63,018 nucleotides of DNA, taken from a virus. Positions 56,954 to 63,018 of this stretch are shown here, one piece after another. The notes beneath the pieces are model-generated. The model did not search any database. It was not told the origin of the DNA and saw only the letters and a program-made list of their open reading frames with translations. A program made the translations under genes and the position numbers. The stretch is from the IMG/VR virus record IMGVR_UViG_3300048838_000780, positions 1-63,018 of that record; one strand, written 5' to 3'. Within the stretch, counting starts at the first letter, position 1. Each line of letters starts with the position of its first letter.

Positions 56954-58800
56954 AAAGGGTAGCACTATTCATATTTTTGGTTTTTTGGGGGTTCTTTCAG
57001 GCTGGATACGGGCAAGGAAGCGAGACAAGGTATGACGTGGAGTATGCCCGTATCTGCCTGATTGATAGCATCGCGCCGGATACGCTGGTACAGTTCTGGC
57101 GTTTCACCCAGGCGAACAATCCCGGCGCCCTGGCCCTGGATTATACTTTTGACCTGGCCGGGGGCTACACCGTGGCCGGTACCGTCCTCCCCTGCTGCTC
57201 CTGCCTGACGGCTGCCAGCGATACCGCCGGTTTTTCTCCCTGCCAGCCAACCGGTATAGGTTGGGGCTGGAAAATTGCCATTGCTCTGGTGCTTTTGCTC
57301 GCTGCCAGCTGGCTGATAAGTGTATGGGGCCTGCTCGAATTTGGCAGGCGATACCAGAAGGCCGCGAGAATCGCGTATATCCTACTTATATCCATCCTGT
57401 TTTCGTACAGCTCACTCTCAGCGCAATCAGAAACCACCTACGATGTGGAATATCAGTGCATTTGTCTGGTGGATAGCATCGCGCCGGGAAACGTGGTTCA
57501 ATTCTGGCGTTTCACCCAGGCCAACAATCCCGGCGCCCTGGCCCTGGATTATACTTTTGACCTGGCCGGGGGCTACACCGTGGCCGGTACCGTCATGGGC
57601 TGCAATGATTACTACCTGGGGGATAATGTGAATAGTGGAGGGGGTACCGCTGGCACGTTGCCGATCTGGACGGGGGCTAATACGCTGGGGAATAGCAGCC
57701 TTTCGGAAGCGAGCGGTGTGCTTTCTTCGAGCCTTACCGGGGCGCTGAAGCTGCCAGCGGGGACGGATGCACAGGACCCGGTTTGGAGTACTGGGATGTT
57801 GAGGTACAATACTACTACTGCCGGATTACAAGGCTATAATGGTGCAGAAAGATATTTACCATGGTCAGACAATGACAATTTTACTACTGCTTATATTCCG
57901 TACAGTAATGGATCATCACTTACAACTAGTGCCGATTTGGGCTTTTACATTGTTACTGGCAGTAATAGATTAGGTGTTCTTAATGCAAAATTAGGTACTA
58001 CATATGCCGGAACAATTAGAGGCCGATTAGATGTATCTGGGCAGGCTGGCGATCATACATCATATTTTGAATGCACAGGAAGCACTTTTTCTTCATCTAT
58101 TTTTAGTGTTAACACTAACGTAAATGGATGGGGTCCATTTTTCGTACTTCCAGAAAACAGCAATAAACCTAATCTTTTTTTAGGAGAGTCTAACACCATT
58201 CAAAGAACAAGCCAAAAAGAAACAATCAAAATATCAGGAAATAACAGCACAAATAATAATGGTAATTTTTTTGTGGGTGTTAATGGTGGCAAATCAATTT
58301 CATGGGAATATTCTCGATCTATAGGACCATCAGCCCAGCCATCATATAAATTTGAATCTGCACGTATTGTTCCTATATGCACAGCAAATGTATATGGGGA
58401 TATGGAAACAGGTTTAAGGTTTTATAACACTGTGGCCAACACGCTTACATATACTGCTCAGCTAGATAGTGCGGGGTTGATTCTTCCGTTGTACGCACCC
58501 GGAACGCTTACCGGAACGCCCGCCACTACTGCCGCTTTCAATTCTTCGGGGCGTCTTATTCAGGTACCAGAAAAATGGGCCGCCATCTCCACCTCCACCG
58601 ACGCCAGCGGAGACATCGTAGTAGCCCACGGCATGGGCGCCACGCCGACCAGTGTACAGGTAACAGTAACCGGCACCACGCCGTATGTGGTGACAGTCCA
58701 CAGTATAGACGCCACTAATTTTACAGTAAGGTTTTACGATATGACAGGGGCAGCGGTGGCATCCACCGCGGTAACCGCCACCTGGCACGCAAAAACATAA
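56950..58800 (+). CDS. Composite secreted fibre/receptor-binding protein, 616 residues
   Basis: A first signal peptide ends in GYGQ. Module 1 (about 24-85) and module 2 (about 160-221) are near-identical at their 3' parts (FWRFTQANNPGALALDYTFD). Between them lie a Cys-rich turn, a membrane segment (IAIALVLLLAASWLISVWGL) and what looks like a second, internal signal peptide ending in SLSAQ. A repeat-poor shaft follows, then an AT-rich domain (57840-58450) and a GC-rich C-terminal beta domain. It appears to be a fusion of duplicated genes with a replaced recognition domain. Confidence 0.65.
   Translation: MKRVALFIFLVFWGFFQAGYGQGSETRYDVEYARICLIDSIAPDTLVQFWRFTQANNPGALALDYTFDLAGGYTVAGTVLPCCSCLTAASDTAGFSPCQPTGIGWGWKIAIALVLLLAASWLISVWGLLEFGRRYQKAARIAYILLISILFSYSSLSAQSETTYDVEYQCICLVDSIAPGNVVQFWRFTQANNPGALALDYTFDLAGGYTVAGTVMGCNDYYLGDNVNSGGGTAGTLPIWTGANTLGNSSLSEASGVLSSSLTGALKLPAGTDAQDPVWSTGMLRYNTTTAGLQGYNGAERYLPWSDNDNFTTAYIPYSNGSSLTTSADLGFYIVTGSNRLGVLNAKLGTTYAGTIRGRLDVSGQAGDHTSYFECTGSTFSSSIFSVNTNVNGWGPFFVLPENSNKPNLFLGESNTIQRTSQKETIKISGNNSTNNNGNFFVGVNGGKSISWEYSRSIGPSAQPSYKFESARIVPICTANVYGDMETGLRFYNTVANTLTYTAQLDSAGLILPLYAPGTLTGTPATTAAFNSSGRLIQVPEKWAAISTSTDASGDIVVAHGMGATPTSVQVTVTGTTPYVVTVHSIDATNFTVRFYDMTGAAVASTAVTATWHAKT
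57020..57594 (+). repeat. 408-bp-offset duplication inside the B fibre gene
   Basis: 57020-57186 is repeated at 57428-57594. The last 80 bases of the unit are almost identical (GGCGTTTCACCCAGGC through GGCCGGTACCGTC). The offset of 408 bases keeps the frame. The second copy is preceded by an internal signal-like segment, so the duplication probably copied the start of a secreted protein gene. Confidence 0.8.
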
Positions 58801-58806
58801 CCACGC

Positions 58807-59457
58807 ATGAAACAGATATTCCTCTTTTTACTCCTCCTCCCCTTCCTCGCTCCCGCGCAAAGCGATCTGGAAGTTACCGACGTGCTCCAGGAGATCGTCG
58901 AAGATGCTGGCGTGTACTACGTCGTCACCACCACTAAGTTTTCAGCAGGTCCGCCGCAGGTAATACCGCAGAAGATCGGAGGACGCCAGGAAATGCTTAC
59001 CTATGCCCAGACAGCCGCCGTAAACCAGCAGCAGGCCATTGCCGCCGCCAGGCGGGTAGTGGTAGAAGACGCGCCGATAGCCTTCCGGCAATTCCTTGGC
59101 CTGGACACGCTTATCAGGGAGATTACCGGGGGAGATACTACCATATACGACCTCAACGCCGGTAGCTACTTCGCACAGTACGAAGGGCGCTACCGCGTCA
59201 GATCGGCCAGCGGGGTAACGGACTACACCGCCAAGATTATACGCCTGGCCAATGGCCAGCTACGCCTGGAGCGGGAAAGCGACGGGGTAAGATACAGCCT
59301 GCTGGTGCTCAGCCCGAAAAGTTTCCGGCTGGTGAACATACCGATAGGCAGCGTACCGGCTGCCGTGTACGACATGAGCGAGATCAGCCCAATGCCCGAC
59401 GGCAAGCCCAGGTACCGGGATGAAACGCGCATTTTCACCATTGTGAAGCTGGAGTAA
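58807..59457 (+). CDS. Secreted protein, 216 residues
   Basis: The signal peptide (IFLFLLLLPFLAPAQ) is followed by an alpha/beta protein with NQQQAIAAARRVVVEDAPIA helix and a C-terminal beta part (FRLVNIPIGSVPAAVYDMSE). No family is recognised. Its stop overlaps the next start. Likely works with the fibre protein upstream. Confidence 0.55.
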   Translation: MKQIFLFLLLLPFLAPAQSDLEVTDVLQEIVEDAGVYYVVTTTKFSAGPPQVIPQKIGGRQEMLTYAQTAAVNQQQAIAAARRVVVEDAPIAFRQFLGLDTLIREITGGDTTIYDLNAGSYFAQYEGRYRVRSASGVTDYTAKIIRLANGQLRLERESDGVRYSLLVLSPKSFRLVNIPIGSVPAAVYDMSEISPMPDGKPRYRDETRIFTIVKLE

Positions 59458-59879
59458 TGGCCGCGTACCTGCTCCGCATCCTCGGCAGCCTGGCCGCCAT
59501 GTTTGTGGCGGGCTTCATGAACCAGGCCAACGACATTGCCGGAAATGTGGTATGGTACCGCGAAAGCATATTCCCCCAGCCTGGCGAAAGCGCCGGGGCA
59601 TTCTGGGGCACCCAGGGAGAAACCTGGATCAACAAATGGGCAATCAACGAAGCAGGGGCGCCGCTGGTCGGCACGGAGCGGTTTTTGTTCTCCTCTACCC
59701 TGCTGGTCTGGCTTACAGACCTCTGGCATTTCTCGAAGAGCTGCCAGATACTGGCATTCCAGGCGGCTGTACTGCTGTACCGCCGCCCAGATAAAAAAAT
59801 ACTCTACCTGGCCGATCTGGTCGCGCTGAAAATCGCCTTTTCGGCAGGCTGGTACGCCGGAAACGTACTATTGAGATGA
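59457..59879 (+). CDS. Membrane protein, 140 residues
   Basis: Hydrophobic segments lie at about 3-20, 76-92, 98-110 and 118-138. The loop between the first two is soluble and Gly/Glu-rich (QPGESAGAFWGTQGETW). No family is recognised. Coupled to both neighbours. Confidence 0.5.
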   Translation: MAAYLLRILGSLAAMFVAGFMNQANDIAGNVVWYRESIFPQPGESAGAFWGTQGETWINKWAINEAGAPLVGTERFLFSSTLLVWLTDLWHFSKSCQILAFQAAVLLYRRPDKKILYLADLVALKIAFSAGWYAGNVLLR

Positions 59880-60148
59880 CGCAAGACAAAACCGTGAACA
59901 TGAGCCCATGGGCCTGGATACTCGACCTGCTGAAAAAGCAGGGCCTTTCTTTCGTGTTGTTGGGCTTTGCCGTCTGGTATTTTTACGGAGAGGTGAAACG
60001 GCTGGAGGAGAAAGCGGATCTGTGCCAGTCAAAGATTATTACCCTCTACCAGGAGGTGATTATCAGGAATACGCACACGCTGGAGGATGTTACGTGGTAT
60101 TTGGATGAGCTGTACCAAAACAAGGATAGACAGAAAAATAAAAAATGA
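59876..60148 (+). CDS. Anchored coiled-coil protein, 90 residues
   Basis: One hydrophobic segment (about 22-38, FVLLGFAVWYFYG) is followed by a charged coiled coil (EVKRLEEKADLCQSKIITLY) and a Lys-rich end. The layout is spanin-like (inner-membrane i-spanin), but no partner lipoprotein is obvious nearby. Confidence 0.5.
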   Translation: MTQDKTVNMSPWAWILDLLKKQGLSFVLLGFAVWYFYGEVKRLEEKADLCQSKIITLYQEVIIRNTHTLEDVTWYLDELYQNKDRQKNKK

Positions 60149-60151
60149 TCT

Positions 60152-60403
60152 ATGCGAAACTTATTGCTTTTTGGAATTGGTGTATTGGTCGGCATGGAGC
60201 TGGCCAAAAGCAGGAAGGCCAGCCAGACGCCGGCCGACAACAGCCCGGCACTGACCGACAACCAGACGCCGACAATGGGGGGCCTGTACCAGTACAACCC
60301 GAGCGGATTGAAAGGAGCAATCCCCTATCAGCCATACGGCGTACGCTGGGGCTCCGGCAATCAATATTTAGACACGACGAAAAAGGCGCAGCTGGCAATA
60401 TGA
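60152..60403 (+). CDS. Small anchored protein, 83 residues
   Basis: A short N-terminal hydrophobic segment (NLLLFGIGVLVGMEL) is followed by a polar Gln/Pro/Tyr-rich tail. Its stop overlaps the amidase start. It may be a membrane tether in the lysis or entry complex. Confidence 0.45.
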   Translation: MRNLLLFGIGVLVGMELAKSRKASQTPADNSPALTDNQTPTMGGLYQYNPSGLKGAIPYQPYGVRWGSGNQYLDTTKKAQLAI

Positions 60404-60951
60404 AGCTGAAGCCCTGGCAATGGATTGGCCTGGGGGGAGGGTTGCTTTTCCTCTGGCAAAAAATGCAAGCCGCTGGTATGGTGAACATCATCGACATAAC
60501 GAAGAAATTGCCCAAAGGATCGGGCTCCTACCCTTCCAGGCCGTTGGAAGCTATCAATATGTTCGTGCTGCACCATAGCGCCACCACCAGCGGAGATCCT
60601 TGGGCCTATGCCAGGTATCACGTGGAAAACAATGGCTGGCCAGGCATTGGCTACCATTTTGTGATCCAGAAAGACGGCACCGTTTACCAGACCAACAAAC
60701 TAACCACCGCCAGTTACCACGCCAGTGGAGTGAACAGCCAAAGCGTGGGCATTTGCCTTACTGGCTTTTACGACAACACCCAGCCGCCACCGGCTCAATA
60801 TAATGCCCTGATCGGGCTATTTCGGCTTCTTCGGGATACGCTCGGCCAAAAACCGATTTACGGACACAATAAGTTTTCTTCCAAATCCTGCCCTGGCTCG
60901 GCTCTCGATGTTGCAGGCATCGAGGCCGAAGCATGGGGCCTAAATGTGTAG
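60400..60951 (+). CDS. Membrane-anchored N-acetylmuramoyl-L-alanine amidase (Amidase_2)
   Basis: From ATG 60400 an N-terminal hydrophobic segment (WIGLGGGLLFLWQKM) precedes an Amidase_2/PGRP-type domain. MFVLHHSATTS gives the first zinc His, GIGYHFVIQKDG the second, and GHNKFSSKSCPG the last zinc-ligand and Cys region. The enzyme cleaves MurNAc-L-Ala bonds. The anchor suggests a virion-associated entry enzyme or a signal-anchor-release endolysin. Confidence 0.8.
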   Translation: MKLKPWQWIGLGGGLLFLWQKMQAAGMVNIIDITKKLPKGSGSYPSRPLEAINMFVLHHSATTSGDPWAYARYHVENNGWPGIGYHFVIQKDGTVYQTNKLTTASYHASGVNSQSVGICLTGFYDNTQPPPAQYNALIGLFRLLRDTLGQKPIYGHNKFSSKSCPGSALDVAGIEAEAWGLNV

Positions 60952-60953
60952 CC

Positions 60954-61544
60954 ATGCCAGGAGGAGTAGTTCTTTCCGGAACACCGGGCCAAATTGCCCA
61001 GGTCGTCATTGTAGGCAGCCAAGCCAGCAGAACCGCCCAGGAATCGGCGCTTATTGCCGCCGCTAACCAGGCATGGTTTGCCCTGCCGGCAGATATGGAC
61101 CTCCCGATCTGGCCAGACGGCGCCGCCGTCGTCGAGGCCGGCGTATTTCCGAAGTCTGCCAACGTCAGGCCCGGCCAGGTGCTCTATGCGCAATACAAAG
61201 ACGGTGGCAATTGGGAGATCCGCGCCCGGCTCGAATGGCCCAGCATGGTGGCTATGAAAGATACCTACCTGGCTGTCCTGCTCAACCAAAACCTCCCGGC
61301 TACCGGCCAGGAGTTTCAACCAGAAGAAGACAAAAAGCTCTCTCTGGGGCTCGGGCTGTTCAATCTGTGGATACCGGATTTCCTCCCAAACCTCCCTCCT
61401 CTCGTCTGGCTGCTCATTGCCCTACTCTCCGGATATGGCGCCTATGAGAAAAAGAAAATCGTGCCACGGGTGGCCCTGGGCGCCGTGGCGTGGATCGCCG
61501 CCGCCAAATTCATCCAGTCTAACCAAAAAAATATCCGCTTATGA
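60954..61544 (+). CDS. Membrane protein with soluble N-terminal domain, 196 residues
   Basis: From ATG 60954 the first 115 residues are soluble (beta/alpha, Ala/Val-rich). Two hydrophobic segments follow at about 138-155 and 165-180 (PPLVWLLIALLSGYG, then RVALGAVAWIAAAKFI). Coupled to the next gene by ATGA. No family is recognised. Confidence 0.5.
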   Translation: MPGGVVLSGTPGQIAQVVIVGSQASRTAQESALIAAANQAWFALPADMDLPIWPDGAAVVEAGVFPKSANVRPGQVLYAQYKDGGNWEIRARLEWPSMVAMKDTYLAVLLNQNLPATGQEFQPEEDKKLSLGLGLFNLWIPDFLPNLPPLVWLLIALLSGYGAYEKKKIVPRVALGAVAWIAAAKFIQSNQKNIRL

Positions 61545-61939
61545 AAAAGATCCTCGCTCTGTTTTCTCTTCTGCTGATCGCCATTATGGCATTTGCCCAG
61601 CAGGCCGTTGGCGATACCATTGTATTGCCTGATCCCCTTGGGCCCAGCTCTACCCTGCCCGATTTCCTCAACCTTTACAGCCTCCTGGAGGGCGCTGTAA
61701 TCGTCATACTCGGATATCTCCATAACTGGATCCCGGGTTTGAATCTCATACCGGCAAAATGGTTCCGTATTGTGCTTATTGGCGCCGGGGTGGGGGTTAT
61801 TTTCGTAGCCCTGGGATTCGCCAATGGTATCGGCACCGTCTTTGTATTTTTGCAGGCCGTTGGCTTTTATTCCCTTATCCTGAAGCCGGTGGCGCCCAGC
61901 CCTCCCGTACCTCCCAAACCTGAAAAAACCGGCAGATGA
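61541..61939 (+). CDS. Holin-like secreted/membrane protein, 132 residues
   Basis: A signal-like start (LALFSLLLIAIMAFAQ) is followed by about three hydrophobic segments (EGAVIVILGYLHNWI, FRIVLIGAGVGVIFVALGFA, VFVFLQAVGFYSLIL) and a Pro-rich tail. Position near the amidase suggests a holin. Coupled to both neighbours. Confidence 0.5.
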   Translation: MKKILALFSLLLIAIMAFAQQAVGDTIVLPDPLGPSSTLPDFLNLYSLLEGAVIVILGYLHNWIPGLNLIPAKWFRIVLIGAGVGVIFVALGFANGIGTVFVFLQAVGFYSLILKPVAPSPPVPPKPEKTGR

Positions 61940-62247
61940 TCAAATTACCCGACAATCCAGGCGCCCGCCGGTGGCTGCAAATCAACTGGCGAATTACTGA
62001 CGCATTCGGCGCAATCGAAAAAGAGGGCAGCCTCAAACTATACACCAGCCGTTGGGCTTTCGGTGAGCCTTACCTGCTGCTGGAGGTGATCCAGGAGCTG
62101 GGAAGAAACCCCAAAGAGTTTCTGGGCAATCGATCACGCCTGAATATTACTTGGTCCACGTTGCCAGTGCCCCACCCTCTTAGCACAACTGAAGAAGGTT
62201 TCCGGGAATGGTTCAAAAAAGAAAGCGCAGATGAAGAAGTCCGATAA
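61936..62247 (+). CDS. Hypothetical soluble protein, 103 residues
   Basis: A soluble alpha/beta product (WRITDAFGAIEKEGSLKLYT). No membrane segment and no recognised family. Overlaps the next gene by 17 bases. Confidence 0.5.
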   Translation: MIKLPDNPGARRWLQINWRITDAFGAIEKEGSLKLYTSRWAFGEPYLLLEVIQELGRNPKEFLGNRSRLNITWSTLPVPHPLSTTEEGFREWFKKESADEEVR

Positions 62248-62518
62248 CTTGCTCACCATTGGCCTGATCGGCGTGGGGATCTACCTGCTGACCAAACAGC
62301 AGCAGCCCAGGTACAATTACTACCCGCAATACCCGCAGATCCCACCGGCGCCGCCGCCCAATACGGCACAGTGGCAACAATGGGTAAGCCTGGTAGTAAA
62401 TTCCTTTGGCGCCGTGGCAAACCTCTGGGCGCCAGGTGGGCCGTTTTACAATCAACCACTCAACCAAACCCAGGCCATTGAAATAGGCCAGGGTACGGAT
62501 TATTCCGATTACGTATGA
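62231..62518 (+). CDS. Anchored Pro/Tyr-rich protein, 95 residues
   Basis: A hydrophobic N-terminus (LLTIGLIGVGIYLLT) is followed by a Gln/Pro/Tyr tract (QPRYNYYPQYPQIPPAPPP) and a helical end. Similar to the anchored protein at 60152 in plan. Coupled to the next gene. Confidence 0.45.
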   Translation: MKKSDNLLTIGLIGVGIYLLTKQQQPRYNYYPQYPQIPPAPPPNTAQWQQWVSLVVNSFGAVANLWAPGGPFYNQPLNQTQAIEIGQGTDYSDYV

Positions 62519-62712
62519 TAGGCAAGAAAGTCTATATCCAAGATCTCGACCAGGTGGGCCGCGTCCGGTCAATGGCCGGCGAACAAATTGAAACCGTCGA
62601 AGTACAGACGCCGGACGGGCCCAAACTGGTTAACGTGCTGGAGAAGGGGTACAAGGTGATCAACCTGGTACTGGCTATCCTTCAGCTACTGTTGAAGTTT
62701 TTTGGGAAGTAA
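62515..62712 (+). CDS. Small protein with C-terminal hydrophobic helix, 65 residues
   Basis: A small beta-like N-terminal part (KKVYIQDLDQVGRVRSMAGE) is followed by a hydrophobic amphipathic end (VINLVLAILQLLLKFFGK). Last gene before the terminator of B. Confidence 0.45.
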   Translation: MIGKKVYIQDLDQVGRVRSMAGEQIETVEVQTPDGPKLVNVLEKGYKVINLVLAILQLLLKFFGK

Positions 62713-62736
62713 GGTTTCACAAATAGCGATGAAAAA

Positions 62737-62766
62737 ATCCGGGGCGTTTGCTCCGGCTTTTGTATT
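62737..62766 (+). terminator. Terminator at the end of the late cluster of B
   Basis: ATCCGGGGC pairs with GCTCCGG (one mismatch) around GTTT, followed by CTTTTGTATTTT. It precedes the EGF lipoprotein gene. Confidence 0.6.
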
Positions 62767-62792
62767 TTCGGGAAAACCAAAACCTTTTCCCA

Positions 62793-63018
62793 ATGAAAAA
62801 AATCCTTTTCCTCGCCGGCCTACTGGCGCTGGCATCCTGCCAAAAAGATCCCCAGGAAAAACTCTGTGAGGGCATTATTTGCAACAATGGTGAATACCTT
62901 TCGATTGTGGATGCAATCGACCTCAAGTTTGGATCGGCCGATAACCCCTTCGAAGAATTCGTCTTCGACTTCGATTGGCATTTGGTCCCCTTGTCCGGAT
63001 CGGATCCCCGAAAGTGGA
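62793..63018 (+). CDS. 5' half of the B EGF-like lipoprotein, fused in frame to segment S
   Basis: The first 33 codons encode a lipoprotein signal (FLAGLLALASC, Cys 16) and CEGIICNNG, the first half of an EGF-like domain. At 62892 the sequence switches to a copy of 42109 onward, in the native A frame (EYLSIVDAIDLKF). Joining codon 33 (GGT) to GGC at 42874 rebuilds a six-Cys EGF repeat, CNNGGVCVNGECEC, and a lipoprotein of 183 residues with a C2-like domain. The gene was therefore intact in native B. Confidence 0.8.
   Translation, partial: MKKILFLAGLLALASCQKDPQEKLCEGIICNNGEYLSIVDAIDLKFGSADNPFEEFVFDFDWHLVPLSGSDPRKW
62892..63018. repeat. 127-bp end repeat, copy of 42109-42235
   Basis: These bases are identical to 42109-42235; just upstream, base 62891 (T) differs from base 42108 (G). 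Together with the start repeat (1-127 = 42748-42874) this shows that the window begins and ends on k-mer-length overlaps at the two borders of segment S. Confidence 0.95.

Noticed and set aside
42875-62891. B as a conjugative or mobilisable plasmid
   Set aside because: No relaxase, coupling protein or type IV secretion gene is visible. The amidase, coat-like and fibre-like genes and the phage-type switch fit a virus or satellite better.

Overview
The window is a composite of two unrelated mobile genomes, both probably from Bacteroidota hosts. The host assignment is inferred from promoters of the form TTTG-N19-TAnnTTTG, A-rich start contexts without strong Shine-Dalgarno sites, and the protein families. 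Neither genome has a tRNA or rRNA gene that I can recognise.

Genome A (1-42747) is a complete, circularly permuted tailed-phage genome with every gene on the + strand. Bases 1-127 are identical to 42748-42874, so A closes into a circle of 42,747 bp. Its layout is: an accessory and replication block at 1-10.5 kb (DUF932 protein, membrane proteins, RecB-like PD-(D/E)XK nuclease, Gp3-like protein, replication initiator with three internal 24-bp iterons, probable helicase loader, GIY-YIG and second PD-(D/E)XK nuclease); lysis at 10.5-12.4 kb (holin-like protein, Amidase_3 endolysin, lipoproteins); a ParB/DUF4417 fusion and an HExxH protein; packaging, portal and head-tail genes at 14.7-24.6 kb; tail assembly chaperones with a -1 slippery site and the tape measure to 27.3 kb; scaffold and capsid unusually placed after the tape measure; tail-tube paralogues; and two repeat-rich fibre genes that flank a glycine-rich adhesin. 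I see no integrase, so it is probably lytic, with siphovirus morphology (tape measure, no sheath or contractile module).

Genome B (42875-62891, about 20 kb) uses different codons (CTG, CAG and GAG rich). It has a lysogeny-like switch: a tyrosine recombinase and an XRE repressor on the - strand, divergent from a Cro-like gene. It continues with a MerR/excisionase-like gene, a DUF3987 ATPase, an HNH nuclease and a 21-bp-spaced iteron array that looks like a replication origin. A long block of small membrane, basic, jelly-roll-like and secreted proteins follows, with a transglutaminase-fold protease and a membrane-anchored amidase. It has no terminase, portal, tape measure or recognisable packaging ATPase. 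It is best read as a non-tailed temperate phage of an undescribed type, or a satellite.

The two genomes are joined through a 766-bp A-type segment, S (42109-42874). S ends inside an EGF-like lipoprotein gene of B, whose two halves lie at 62793-62891 and 42874-43326. The last 127 bases of the window repeat 42109-42235 and the first 127 repeat 42748-42874. The window is therefore a path through two circles that share S. Either B really carries a piece of A (helper-satellite or recombinant), or the join is a chimera. The equal 127-base overlaps at both ends look like an assembler k-mer, so this must be settled with reads before any biological claim.
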